Shown here one piece after another: positions 24,650 through 32,851 of a DNA stretch of 42,028 nt; position 1 is the first letter of the stretch, and every line of letters starts with the position of its first letter. The DNA is from Polaromonas sp. (lineage in GTDB: Bacteria > Pseudomonadota > Gammaproteobacteria > Burkholderiales > Burkholderiaceae_C): contig JAQGMZ010000169.1 in NCBI GenBank assembly GCA_028292045.1, positions 1-42,028 on the forward strand, read 5' to 3'. The translations under genes and the position numbers were made by a program. Below the pieces are notes generated by a model. It did not search any database. It had not been told where the DNA came from and worked only from the letters and a program-made list of their open reading frames with translations.

Positions 24650-25932
24650 CCGCCGCGTCGCGCCCGCTCGCAGCCACGGCTCCGGGCGAATTCTCGACGG
24701 GCTGGCCGACGCTGGCGCTCGCGCTGGCGGGCGTTGCCACCAGCGTCAGCGCCCTGCTCATCTACAGCCTGGGCACGATGATCGTTCCGCTGGAGCAAGC
24801 CATGGGCTGGAGCCGGGCCGACCTGCAGATTGCCGTGAGTTTTCTGGCCGCCGGCGGCGCGCTGTCGGTCAACCTGGTGGGCTGGCTGAACCTGCGCTAC
24901 GGCATGCGCGCCGTTACCGGCGTGTCCCTGTTCGCCGTGGCGCTGTCGTTCGCGTCGCTTGCGCTCATGCACACCTCGATCGGCTGGATGTACCTGGGTT
25001 ACTTCATGCTGCCCCTGATCGGGCTGGGCACCACGCCGGTAACCTGGACCCAGATCGTCGCCCAGCATTTTCACCGCCACCGCGGCCTGGCCTTGTCGCT
25101 GGTGCTGTGCGGCACCGGGGTGACTGCCGCCGTGCTGCCTTCGCTGCTGACCTGGACCATCGACCGCTGGGGCTGGCAGGCAGGCTACCTGACCCTGGCC
25201 GCCCTGCCCTTGCTGATGGGGCTGTCGTTGAGCTGGCGTTATCTGCCGTCTTTCGGCACGCAGCCCGCGCATGCGCGCAGTGCCGAAAGCCTGGCTGCCG
25301 CCCAAAGCGGCATGCCATTTAAGGAGGCTTTGAAGGACCGCCGTTTCTGGCTCTGCAACATCGGCCTGGGCCTGGTGGTGTCGGCCATCTACGGCATGGC
25401 GACCAACACCGTGCCGCTGCTGCGCGACATGGGCCTGTCAGCGGCAGAGGCCGGAGGTATTTTCGGTGTTTTCGGCGTGTCGCTGATCATCGGGCGGATT
25501 GGCGTGGGCACGCTCATCGACAGGCTGTGGGCGCCCGGCGTGGCGGCTGTCGCGCTGGGGCTGCCCGCCATTGGCTGCCTGATGTTCCTGGGTGCGGATG
25601 CCTCCTCGCCCATACCGGTGCTGATTGTCGCCACCGCCTTGATCGGCATAGGTTCGGGCGCTGAATTCGACATTGCCGCCTACCTGGTGTCGCGCTATTT
25701 CGGACTGCGCGACTACGGCCGCCTGTTCGGCCTGCACCTGGGCGTGGTCACGCTTGGCTCGACCGTGGCGCCTTTTGCCTTTGCCGCGATGCTGCGCAAT
25801 ACCGGTGGCTATGCGGCGATGCTGATGGTTTGCGCCGCCTGCTGCGTCGCTGGCCCGCTGCTCTTGCTGATGCTCGGCCGATACCCGGCAGAGGTCAATT
25901 CTGTAAATCCCCAACTGGACCGCGTAACATGA
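24646..25932 (+). CDS. MFS transporter, MCT/OFA-like (copy 2)
   Basis: A 428-residue, roughly 12-segment transporter closely similar to the protein at 17883. Shared blocks include GWSRADLQIAVSF, GWLNLRYGMR, HRHRGLALSLVLCGTG, NTVPLLRDMGLSA, LIDRLWAPGVAAVAL and GAEFDIAAYLVSRYFGLRDYGRLFGLHLG. It probably carries a carboxylated or otherwise polar intermediate across the inner membrane. Its start overlaps the CrtI-like stop (ATGA) and its stop overlaps the P450 start (ATGA), giving a tightly coupled three-gene unit. Confidence 0.88.
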   Translation: MTAASRPLAATAPGEFSTGWPTLALALAGVATSVSALLIYSLGTMIVPLEQAMGWSRADLQIAVSFLAAGGALSVNLVGWLNLRYGMRAVTGVSLFAVALSFASLALMHTSIGWMYLGYFMLPLIGLGTTPVTWTQIVAQHFHRHRGLALSLVLCGTGVTAAVLPSLLTWTIDRWGWQAGYLTLAALPLLMGLSLSWRYLPSFGTQPAHARSAESLAAAQSGMPFKEALKDRRFWLCNIGLGLVVSAIYGMATNTVPLLRDMGLSAAEAGGIFGVFGVSLIIGRIGVGTLIDRLWAPGVAAVALGLPAIGCLMFLGADASSPIPVLIVATALIGIGSGAEFDIAAYLVSRYFGLRDYGRLFGLHLGVVTLGSTVAPFAFAAMLRNTGGYAAMLMVCAACCVAGPLLLLMLGRYPAEVNSVNPQLDRVT

Positions 25933-27206
25933 CATCAACCGCCACTTCCCCCGCCCAACTGGAAAGCGCTTTTTCCGCCGTGTCGGACCTATTCAAAGGC
26001 GCGGATGTCGATTTTCATGCGCTCTGCAGCGAAATGCGACACAACTCGCCCGTCTACGAAGGCGATTTCGTCGCCCGCCTGGGCGTGCCCACCAATGCCG
26101 GGGTGCACGAACCACGCCCCACCGTCGCCCTGTTCAAATACCACGACGTCATGTCCGTCATGAAAGACGCCACCAACTTCACCAACGGTTTTATTGCCGA
26201 GGGACTGGGCGCTTTTTTCGATGGCCTCATCATTCTGGCGATGGATGGCGACCAGCACCGGCGGGTGCGCGCCTTGCTCCAGCCCGCCTTCATGCCCGCG
26301 TCGGTCAATTCCTGGCGCCCGATGATCGACCGTGTGATGCGGGAGGACTTTTTATTGCCGCTGGTGCCCGCCAAACGCGCCGAACTCATGGACTTCGGCC
26401 TGAATTTTCCGATCCGCGCCATTTATGCGGTCATGGGCTTTCCGGAAGACGATCCGGAAAAATACAAACAGTACGCCGGCTGGGCGCTCACCATGCTGGG
26501 CGGCAACCAGATCGACCCGGCCAAGGTGCCTGAAGCGCGCAAACAGGCCGGCATCGCGGTCAAGGCGCTTTACGATGCGATCAAGGAAGTGGTGGTCGAG
26601 CGCCGCGCCGCCGGCACCGATGGCGACGACCTGATCCACCGCCTGCTGCGCGCCGAGCATGAAGGCAAGAAGCTCGACGACCATGAAGTCGCCACCTTCG
26701 TGCGCTCGCTGCTCCCCGCAGCCGGCGAAACGACGACCCGCACCTTCAGTTCGGTCATGACGCAACTGTTGCAGCGGCCCGGGCTGATGGAGCGCGTCCG
26801 CAACGACCGCAGCCTCTTGGCCAAGGTCATCGACGAAACGGTTCGCTTCGAACCGGTGGCCACGTTCAAGGTCCGCCAGGCCGCCAGGGACATGGAAATC
26901 GGTGGCGTGAAAATTCCCAAGGGCGGCATGGTGCAGTGCATCGTGGCATCGGCCAACCGGGACGAAGACGTGTTTGAGAATGCCGGCGAATTCAATATCG
27001 ACCGCCGCATGAAACCCTCGTTCGGCTTTGGCTTCGGCACGCACATGTGCATCGGGCAGTTCGTGGCCAAGATCGAACTGACGTCGGCCATCAACACCAT
27101 CCTGGACCTGTTCCCCAACATCCGCCTCGACCCCGACAGGCCGGCACCGCAGATCACCGGCGCCATGTTGCGCGGCGCCAAGTCGGTTGCCGTGATCTGG
27201 GACTGA
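25929..27206 (+). CDS. Cytochrome P450
   Basis: A 425-residue soluble bacterial P450. Landmarks are the I-helix AGETT (265-269), the ExxR pair Glu303/Arg306 (ETVR), and the heme loop FGFGTHMCIG (367-376) with Cys374 as thiolate ligand. LIHRLLRAE before the I-helix is typical of bacterial class I P450s fed by ferredoxin and reductase. It should hydroxylate or epoxidise a hydrophobic substrate. The track start at 25830 lies in the MFS gene; the ATG at 25929 overlaps the MFS stop by 4 bases. No ferredoxin gene is in this operon; the ferredoxin at 31371 and reductase at 10114 are the nearest partners. Confidence 0.92.
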   Translation: MTSTATSPAQLESAFSAVSDLFKGADVDFHALCSEMRHNSPVYEGDFVARLGVPTNAGVHEPRPTVALFKYHDVMSVMKDATNFTNGFIAEGLGAFFDGLIILAMDGDQHRRVRALLQPAFMPASVNSWRPMIDRVMREDFLLPLVPAKRAELMDFGLNFPIRAIYAVMGFPEDDPEKYKQYAGWALTMLGGNQIDPAKVPEARKQAGIAVKALYDAIKEVVVERRAAGTDGDDLIHRLLRAEHEGKKLDDHEVATFVRSLLPAAGETTTRTFSSVMTQLLQRPGLMERVRNDRSLLAKVIDETVRFEPVATFKVRQAARDMEIGGVKIPKGGMVQCIVASANRDEDVFENAGEFNIDRRMKPSFGFGFGTHMCIGQFVAKIELTSAINTILDLFPNIRLDPDRPAPQITGAMLRGAKSVAVIWD

Positions 27207-27232
27207 TGAAAACCACCACTGGAAATAAAGTA

Positions 27233-28264
27233 ATGAAAACCTACGACACGCTTCCCCAACGCGGCGATTTCGGCTACCAGACGCTGGTGGCGCCGCAAAA
27301 AGTCAGCGGTGCCGCGCTGCACAATCTGCGCAGCTATTTTGGGCTGCAGATCACCAAGGGCATGCCCTTTGGCGTGGTGCGCGACGACGAAGGACACATG
27401 TACGCCTTTGTCCGCGCCCTGAACGAACCCGGCAGCGCGCCCAACCCGACCCGGTTCATCTACCAGTCCAGCCGCATCGACGGCGAGAATATCCGCATGG
27501 ACAAGCCCCGCATGGCGGCCCAGGCCCTGACGACCTTTCCGGACCGGGCGCTTGTTGGGGACGCGGCTTCGTGGTCCAGCCTGCAGGACGAAGCCGGCAA
27601 CCCGTGGCAGATCACCGCTTCGGGTGAGCGCATGACCTGGAAAGAGGAAGGTCTGTTCGACCTGAGCGGCCCCCTGATCGGCAATGGCATGCAGTGGTAC
27701 CTGCCCGGCGAAGACTGGGGGACGTTTTACGTTTCCCAGCTCTATGACCTGTCAGGCACCTGCGAAGGCCGGGCGGTCAAGGGCGTGATTGCCCTGGACC
27801 AGGCCTACATGGCGGAAGGCGGCGCCATCCATTTCAAGAAGGACCTGGTGGTCAACAACCAGATGCACGTCATCTGGTGGACCTTTGCCACGATCTACAA
27901 GGATGGCACCTGGGATTCAGGCTCGTTCATGGTCGGGCATGACAAGCTGGGCTATGCGATCTTTCAGAATGAAAAGGGCGAGGTTCGCACCACCACCGAC
28001 ATTGAAGGCAAGGTGGTGCACAAGCCCGGCAGCTACTTTGTCGATACCGCGCGGATTGTGCTGGAAGGCCAGGAAGAGTGGGAGTACCTGCCCGACCCGC
28101 GCGGCGAGATGCGCGACTTCGTGGGCGGCTTCCCAATCACCGCGCAACAAGAGGGTCGGTGGCGCCGGGTGGGCGATACCCGCGAGCCAGACCGCTGGAT
28201 GGCATGGGGCGAGTCGGACCGGAGAAATGGCACCGAGCGCAATGTGCGCGGTGCCGATTTATAG
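27233..28264 (+). CDS. Conserved protein of unknown function (paralogue B)
   Basis: A 343-residue soluble protein closely related to the one at 15996; I do not recognise the family. Shared blocks are LPQRGDFGYQTLVAP, MPFGVVRDDEG.MY, FIYQSSRIDG, MDKPRMAAQA, GMQWYLPGEDWGTFYVSQLYD and QQEGRWRRVGDTREPDRW.AWGE. Conserved acidic and Trp residues in these blocks may line a binding site. The start at 27233 (MKTYDTLPQ) matches the paralogue's MKTFPRLPE; an ATG at 27206 overlapping the P450 stop is the alternative. It is the last gene of the CrtI-like/MFS/P450 operon. A copy beside an MFS transporter in both modules suggests a role tied to the transported compound. Confidence 0.75.
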   Translation: MKTYDTLPQRGDFGYQTLVAPQKVSGAALHNLRSYFGLQITKGMPFGVVRDDEGHMYAFVRALNEPGSAPNPTRFIYQSSRIDGENIRMDKPRMAAQALTTFPDRALVGDAASWSSLQDEAGNPWQITASGERMTWKEEGLFDLSGPLIGNGMQWYLPGEDWGTFYVSQLYDLSGTCEGRAVKGVIALDQAYMAEGGAIHFKKDLVVNNQMHVIWWTFATIYKDGTWDSGSFMVGHDKLGYAIFQNEKGEVRTTTDIEGKVVHKPGSYFVDTARIVLEGQEEWEYLPDPRGEMRDFVGGFPITAQQEGRWRRVGDTREPDRWMAWGESDRRNGTERNVRGADL

Positions 28265-28823
28265 CCAGGGATCCCGGCAAGGCCATCTGGGAAACCAACA
28301 ACCCTAGCCAGGATGTTGGCAAGCCCGATGTCGACGCTTGATGCGTGGAAGACCCGATAAACGGCTGTTGACAAGCCGGCTGCACGAATTGTGGAAAACG
28401 CGCGCAGCGTTGTTCAATGCACCAGGGAAACCAGGCTGGCAAAACTGCAGCCGTTCGAACACACGTTGACCGGCATCTGGTGCCCCGGATAATTGCCAGC
28501 CTTGTTCGGCTCATGCCGGGCGCTCGAGGCATCTTGCGCATCCGGATGGAGCGCCTGGCCGGGGGCGGTGTTCTGCTGCAAGGCAACCCAACTTGCGGAT
28601 GAAGCAACAAGGCCGACCGCTGCAGCAAATTTGATGGCTAGTAACATGACAACTCCAGGATTCAGTGGATGCTGTACAAATTATAGAAAAGTGTTTATTT
28701 AATAACCACAGTATTTACCCTGTGGCCCGCAAGGGATGATTTTCAGGTTGCCGCCCCCGGGTCCGGCACGTCTTCAGGTTGACTGCCCCAGGAGGTGCAA
28801 AGTGGCTCCTGGGGCATGCCACT
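28265..28823. other. Inter-operon region with small ORF and hairpins
   Basis: The 559 bases between the rightward operon end (28264) and the leftward operon end (28824) hold a possible 77-codon gene (28414-28647) and a pair of overlapping hairpins (28784-28825), both listed separately. I see no other gene, repeat or RNA. An AT-rich tract near 28660-28715 could hold the small gene's promoter. Confidence 0.4.
28414..28647 (-). CDS. Possible small exported protein
   Basis: A 77-residue ORF that starts with a good export-signal profile (MLLAIKFAAAVGLVASSASWVA), followed by a short Pro/Ala/Gln-rich polar region and a C-terminal VCSNGCSF with two cysteines three residues apart. The ATG has GGAG five bases upstream and an AT-rich segment before it suitable for a promoter. 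I do not recognise a family. It could be a real periplasmic or secreted peptide or a chance ORF; the signal-like start and ribosome site are the only support. Confidence 0.4.
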   Translation of the reverse strand: MLLAIKFAAAVGLVASSASWVALQQNTAPGQALHPDAQDASSARHEPNKAGNYPGHQMPVNVCSNGCSFASLVSLVH

Positions 28824-28825
28824 TT
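28784..28825 (-). terminator. Two mutually exclusive hairpins at the operon end
   Basis: TGCCCCAGGAG (28784-28794) pairs perfectly with CTCCTGGGGCA (28806-28816) over 11 bp. AAAGTGGC (28799-28806) pairs perfectly with GCCACTTT (28818-28825) over 8 bp and reaches the stop codon of the leftward operon. The pairs interleave, so only one can form in RNA. No U-run follows, so intrinsic termination is uncertain; 3'-end stabilisation or Rho-dependent ending is equally possible. Confidence 0.4.
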
Positions 28826-29756
28826 AGCTTCGGATACGCGCGGTCACCTTGGCGTGCGGCCCGCTGATCTGGGCGGCCCAGGCTTCGGCGGCCTGCTCGA
28901 AAGGGTAGTCCACGTAGTCCACGATCATCTTGCGTTCCTGGGCAATGCCCAGCAAGCGTTCCCAAATGGCGCGGCGGTCTGCCGGCGGGCGCTGGCCGGT
29001 GCCAATGGTTGAGAGGTTTCGAAACAGCAGGTCGCCCATGTCCAGTTCGATCTTTCGGCCGGCACCTGTGCCGATGGTCATGATGCGGGCGCCCCAGCGG
29101 GTTGCTTTCAAGGCATTGAGCATCGGCTGTCCGCACACCAGGTCGAGCACCACGTCGAATCCGCCGTTGGAAGCTTCCTTGAGCGCCGCGACATCCTCGG
29201 CCGCATTTCCGCGCAGGCACACCACGTCGTCGGCAACGCCAGTGGCCTTGAGCCGGTTCAGTGCATCTTCCGAGCGTGCAGCGGCCACGACCTTGCCGGC
29301 GCCCAGGTAGCGGGCCAGTTGCAGCGCAATCTGTCCCAGCGTGCCGGTGGCGCCCAGCACCAGGACGTTTTCGCCGGGCTGGATATTGGCTTTTTCCAGA
29401 GGCACGATGGCGCCGGTGGCGGCAATCCCCATGCTGATGGCGGTCTTGTCGTCCACATGGTCGGGCACTGTCCAGACTTCTTCGGCGGGCACCAGCGTTT
29501 TTTCTGCCCAGGCACCAAACGGCAGCACCGAGCGTTCGCCGAAGTACACCCGCCGGCCTTCAGGGTTGCGGCCAACGCCTTCCCCGCGAATGACGCAGGG
29601 ATACTCCACGCCCAGGCGGTACGCGCCCAGCACATCCCAGCCGCCCAGGCCCGCCGTGTCCACATCGATCAGCACGGCGCCTTCGCACGGTTCGGGTTCC
29701 CTGAATTCGCCCACTACCGGCGGGGCGCCGCGTTCAGAAATTACGGCAGCTCGCAT
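28824..29756 (-). CDS. Zinc-free MDR / quinone-oxidoreductase-like protein
   Basis: A 310-residue medium-chain dehydrogenase/reductase. The C-terminal Rossmann domain shows VLVLGATGTLGQIALQLARYLGAGKVVAAAR, then FDVVLDLVCGQPML. The zinc ligands of alcohol dehydrogenases are absent, placing it with quinone oxidoreductase/enoyl-reductase types that use NADPH to reduce activated double bonds or quinones. The ATG at 29756 has AGGAG six bases upstream; the track start at 29840 lies in the upstream gene. It is probably the last gene of the long leftward operon, 25 bases after the phosphotransferase-fold gene, and could reduce an enone or enal intermediate. Confidence 0.85.
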   Translation of the reverse strand: MRAAVISERGAPPVVGEFREPEPCEGAVLIDVDTAGLGGWDVLGAYRLGVEYPCVIRGEGVGRNPEGRRVYFGERSVLPFGAWAEKTLVPAEEVWTVPDHVDDKTAISMGIAATGAIVPLEKANIQPGENVLVLGATGTLGQIALQLARYLGAGKVVAAARSEDALNRLKATGVADDVVCLRGNAAEDVAALKEASNGGFDVVLDLVCGQPMLNALKATRWGARIMTIGTGAGRKIELDMGDLLFRNLSTIGTGQRPPADRRAIWERLLGIAQERKMIVDYVDYPFEQAAEAWAAQISGPHAKVTARIRS

Positions 29757-29781
29757 ATTTTTCTCCTGTTGAATTGATAAA

Positions 29782-31143
29782 TCACTGGGTGGGCAACAGC
29801 CGCACATGCGTGGCCGAATGGCCGATACGGGTCGGTCCAAACAGCTTCAGGCGTCGGCCCTCGATGGCACCGAACAGCTGCAGCAGGCGGGAATCCTGCT
29901 CGGGCCCGGCCGCGAGCACATAGGCCTCAAGCGCGGCTTCCGCCTCCGGCCATTCTTCGATGCGGCGGCCCAGCAGCGCCGAAACGTCGGCCAGGTCGCG
30001 CGTCCGCATTTCGGCACCCATGGCATCCGAACGCACCATCCATTCGATGAGCTGGTCGGCCGAATCCTTTCGCGCCGCTTCCAGCGCGCTGGGGGTCTCA
30101 ATGCGCGCCACGGTGTCGGCCAGCTTGGCCAGCAAGGCGGCGTTGTCGCCCCTGCGCTCTTTGGCAAGCGGTTCGGGCGCAATCGACACGCCCGTCAAAG
30201 CGCTCATGGCCAGCAGCATGACTTGGCGCAGCGCCAGGTCGAACTCCAGGTAGACCGAGTGCGCATCGCCCGGCTGGGGCACGCCCACCGTGCCGGTGAA
30301 CTGCATCGAGCCCAGCGTCGCGAACTGAAGGGTATGGAAGTCGACCACGGCATGGTCCACTTTCTCACCGCTGAATTCCTCGTAATGGCGGCACAGCAGC
30401 GGGAAACCATCGCCCAGGGGCTCAACCGAGTCGCGCATCCGCATGGTGGCAATGTCCATCATCGGATCGCCGATCATGCTGAATTCAAAATCATAAAGAC
30501 CGGTGATCTTGCCGTCCTTGAAGTGGAACTGGCCCGAATCGAACTGAATGAAAGCCGCTTTCGTGCGGTGTACGGGCGCGTTGCGCCGAAGCCAGCCGAT
30601 GACGAATTCCAGCATGGGCTCAGGCCGGCTCTTGGTCCTCCGGTAGAGCGGCATGTAGGCGTCCAGGCCCACCAGGGCAATCTCTTTTGCGCCTTGCGGC
30701 AAGTGCACGCCCTTGGCTACGAACGGCTCGACCGGCAAGCGGTGCATGGCGGCCACCTCGGCCATGTAGTCGCGGGCAATGGCGCTGCGCTGCGCGTCAC
30801 TCTCTGCCTCGGCCATGTTGCGGCTGCCCGGAACCGCGTCCATCAAAATGCAGGGCGGGTCCTGGCAAAAGCCGTAGATGCGCGGCACCTTGATGCCGTG
30901 CTCGCCGAGCACACTGATCACGTCCGCCTCGCGCCGGAGCTCGGGGAAAATGGCGACATCGCCTTCCCGGTCACCGCGCAGGTGGAGGTGCAGCAGCTGG
31001 CCATCGCGCTCCACGTCGATGAACCAGGCCGGCCGCCAGCGAACCTGCCGCGTCATCGCGATGATGGTTCCGCCCATCACCTCAAGCACAAAAGCGCGTA
31101 GCTTGGCTTCTCCAGCCTCGCCGTAATCCGGTGAATTGTCCAT
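29782..31143 (-). CDS. Aminoglycoside-phosphotransferase-fold protein, degenerate active site
   Basis: A 453-residue protein of the APH/ACAD10-like phosphotransferase family common in acyl-CoA and steroid degradation loci. The segment FIQFDSGQFHFKDGKITGLYDFEFSMIGDPMMD (from about residue 199) aligns with the family's HGD...N and DWE motifs. The catalytic HGD has become QFD (200-202), the Asn position holds His207, and the second motif survives as DFE (218-220). It may be a weak kinase, a pseudoenzyme or an enzyme with altered chemistry. It starts 227 bases after the ferredoxin stop, a larger gap than elsewhere in the operon, with a weak ribosome site. It is probably cytoplasmic. No acyl-CoA dehydrogenase partner is present in the window. 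Confidence 0.8.
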   Translation of the reverse strand: MDNSPDYGEAGEAKLRAFVLEVMGGTIIAMTRQVRWRPAWFIDVERDGQLLHLHLRGDREGDVAIFPELRREADVISVLGEHGIKVPRIYGFCQDPPCILMDAVPGSRNMAEAESDAQRSAIARDYMAEVAAMHRLPVEPFVAKGVHLPQGAKEIALVGLDAYMPLYRRTKSRPEPMLEFVIGWLRRNAPVHRTKAAFIQFDSGQFHFKDGKITGLYDFEFSMIGDPMMDIATMRMRDSVEPLGDGFPLLCRHYEEFSGEKVDHAVVDFHTLQFATLGSMQFTGTVGVPQPGDAHSVYLEFDLALRQVMLLAMSALTGVSIAPEPLAKERRGDNAALLAKLADTVARIETPSALEAARKDSADQLIEWMVRSDAMGAEMRTRDLADVSALLGRRIEEWPEAEAALEAYVLAAGPEQDSRLLQLFGAIEGRRLKLFGPTRIGHSATHVRLLPTQ

Positions 31144-31370
31144 AAGCTGGCTTGTCCTTGAACTTCTTTAGCAAAACTGTCGAACCCTGGGAAAACGGGC
31201 GGCGCAAGCGCAGCCTCCCGTCAAGATAATAGGTCTCGAATCCAGGCCGGCCGGCGAAACCAGCATCGTCAAAGCACTTCAATCTATCGATGAAAGGCCG
31301 TTCGATGGCCAGCCCTGAAATAGAGTCGAGCTTGGATGAGTTCAGGACGAACTGCCGCCTTCGACTGCCA
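31144..31370. other. Intra-operon gap
   Basis: The 227 bases between the ferredoxin stop and the phosphotransferase-fold gene hold no credible gene; the minus-strand ORF spanning it opens only at a TTG. This gap may hold a promoter for the last two genes or be a remnant of a lost gene. I see no hairpin that explains it. Confidence 0.35.
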
Positions 31371-31571
31371 TCACGCAGGGTCTTCAACCACGGTCAGCGC
31401 CCGCTCCGGACAGGCGCGAGCGCCACGCCGGGCCAGACCTTCCTGGCCCGCGGGCACCTCGAATGTGGCGATGGCGATGTAGCCGTTGTCGTCCAGCGCA
31501 AACAGCGCCGGGGCCACATGGTGGCAGCGGGCATGGCCCACGCAGGCAGGGGCATCGACCACCACTTTCAT
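31371..31571 (-). CDS. [3Fe-4S]-type ferredoxin, P450 partner
   Basis: A 66-residue ferredoxin not listed correctly in the ORF track, where it appears only as the tail of a longer shadow ORF. Cys10-x5-Cys16 (ACVGHARC) and a distal Cys54-Pro (ARACPERAL) fit the single [3Fe-4S] ferredoxins that feed bacterial P450s; the residue replacing the usual second cysteine is His13. Its ATG overlaps the stop of the upstream P450 by 4 bases (ATGA), so the pair is co-translated. It should carry electrons to the P450 at 31568 and possibly also to the one at 25929. A reductase is not adjacent; the protein at 10114 is the candidate. Confidence 0.9.
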   Translation of the reverse strand: MKVVVDAPACVGHARCHHVAPALFALDDNGYIAIATFEVPAGQEGLARRGARACPERALTVVEDPA

Positions 31572-32818
31572 ACGGTAGCGCCCATCACCGGGCTCCATTC
31601 CAGGTGAAGGCCCTCCAGTCCGAAGACCCCGGAGGCGCGCGCCTGAACGGGGTGATCCGCCATGCGAAAGGGCGGCACTCTCTGCAGCCACAGCTCCATG
31701 GCAATGCGCAGTTCGCGCCTCGCCAGGTGCGAGCCCACGCAGCGGTGTGGGCCATAGGAAAACGCCATGTGCGGCACATGCGCATCGGGGCGGTGGAAAT
31801 CGACCTTGGCGGGGCAACCGTATTTTTCGGGGTCCAGGTTGCCCAGTTCGGTGCTGATCAGCACCGTGTCGCCCGGCAGCATGGTCACCGCGCCAAGCCG
31901 CACTTCGCGCGTCACGGTGCGCTGCATGTTGACGATGGAGTAGGCCCGCAGCAGTTCTTCCAGCGCATCGGAAATTCCCTCCGGGTTGGCGCGCAACTCG
32001 GTTTGCTGCTCCGGGTGGCGCGCCAGGTGCATGAATATCCAGCCCAGGCTGGAAGCCACGGTATCGAGCCCGGCCAGAAACACCAGGAAACACGTCCCCA
32101 GCAATTCGTCGTCGCTCAGCGGGCGCCCGTCCACCTCGCTTGCCAGCAGATAGCCCGTGAAATCGTCGCCGGGCACGGCTCGACGCTCTGCGATGCGCTC
32201 GCGCAGGTAGTTCCGCACCTCGCGCACCGCATCCGTGACCTGCTGCATGTCCATGCCCTTGACGATGGTCTGGGTCCACCTGACGAAACGGGGCGCCTGG
32301 TCGGCGGGCCAACCCATCATGTTTAAAAATATCAGGGTTGGAAATTCATTGGCAAAGTCTTCGTTGAAATCGCATTTCCCGAGAGGTATGAAGCGGTCCA
32401 GCAGTTCACTGGCTCGCGCCCGTATTTTTTCTTCCTGGGCATCCACGCGTTTGGGTGTGAACAAGGGGTTCAGCAGGGCGCGGTATTTGGCATGTTCGGG
32501 CGGGTCCACTTCCAGGGGTATCAGTTTCCAGTTGTCGCCCAGCAGCTTGGCGAAAGGCGCCAGCCCGACACTGGAGAATGTTTCCGGATCCTGCAAAATT
32601 GTGCGCAGGTCTTCGGCGCGGCGCGGCACCCACGCCCCGGGCAGATAGCCCAGCCGGGGCACGTAAAAAATGGGCGGCGTTTCCTGGTGCAGCGCCGCGG
32701 CGCGCAGATAGGCGTCCTGGCCCGCCGCTGAAATTTCTTCCCAGAGGTCAACATGGCGAACGAGGTGCGGGGGAATGTGGCCGGGCACGGCCGGGCTGCC
32801 GGGAGATGAAGCGGACAT
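31568..32818 (-). CDS. Cytochrome P450, ferredoxin-coupled
   Basis: A 416-residue bacterial P450. Landmarks are the I-helix AGLDT (249-253), Glu288/Arg291 (ELLR) and the heme loop FSYGPHRCVG (353-362) with Cys360. It differs clearly from the P450 at 25929 (for example SSLGWIFMHLARHPEQQ after the I-helix), so they belong to different families. It probably hydroxylates the island's hydrophobic substrate, giving the alcohol for the GMC and aldehyde dehydrogenases encoded upstream in the same operon. The ATG at 32818 follows an AAAGAAAG sequence. The ferredoxin overlaps its stop. Confidence 0.92.
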   Translation of the reverse strand: MSASSPGSPAVPGHIPPHLVRHVDLWEEISAAGQDAYLRAAALHQETPPIFYVPRLGYLPGAWVPRRAEDLRTILQDPETFSSVGLAPFAKLLGDNWKLIPLEVDPPEHAKYRALLNPLFTPKRVDAQEEKIRARASELLDRFIPLGKCDFNEDFANEFPTLIFLNMMGWPADQAPRFVRWTQTIVKGMDMQQVTDAVREVRNYLRERIAERRAVPGDDFTGYLLASEVDGRPLSDDELLGTCFLVFLAGLDTVASSLGWIFMHLARHPEQQTELRANPEGISDALEELLRAYSIVNMQRTVTREVRLGAVTMLPGDTVLISTELGNLDPEKYGCPAKVDFHRPDAHVPHMAFSYGPHRCVGSHLARRELRIAMELWLQRVPPFRMADHPVQARASGVFGLEGLHLEWSPVMGATV

Positions 32819-32851
32819 GGCGTTTTCTTTCTTTTTAAGGCGCGATACCGG

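Noticed and set aside
29806-31101. 431-codon plus-strand ORF opposite the phosphotransferase-fold gene
   Set aside because: Composition typical of antisense ORFs in high-GC DNA and no recognisable motif; the minus-strand gene is well supported.
31082-31387. 101-codon minus-strand ORF spanning the gap after the ferredoxin gene
   Set aside because: It opens only at a TTG, has no ribosome site, overlaps both neighbours and resembles nothing known.
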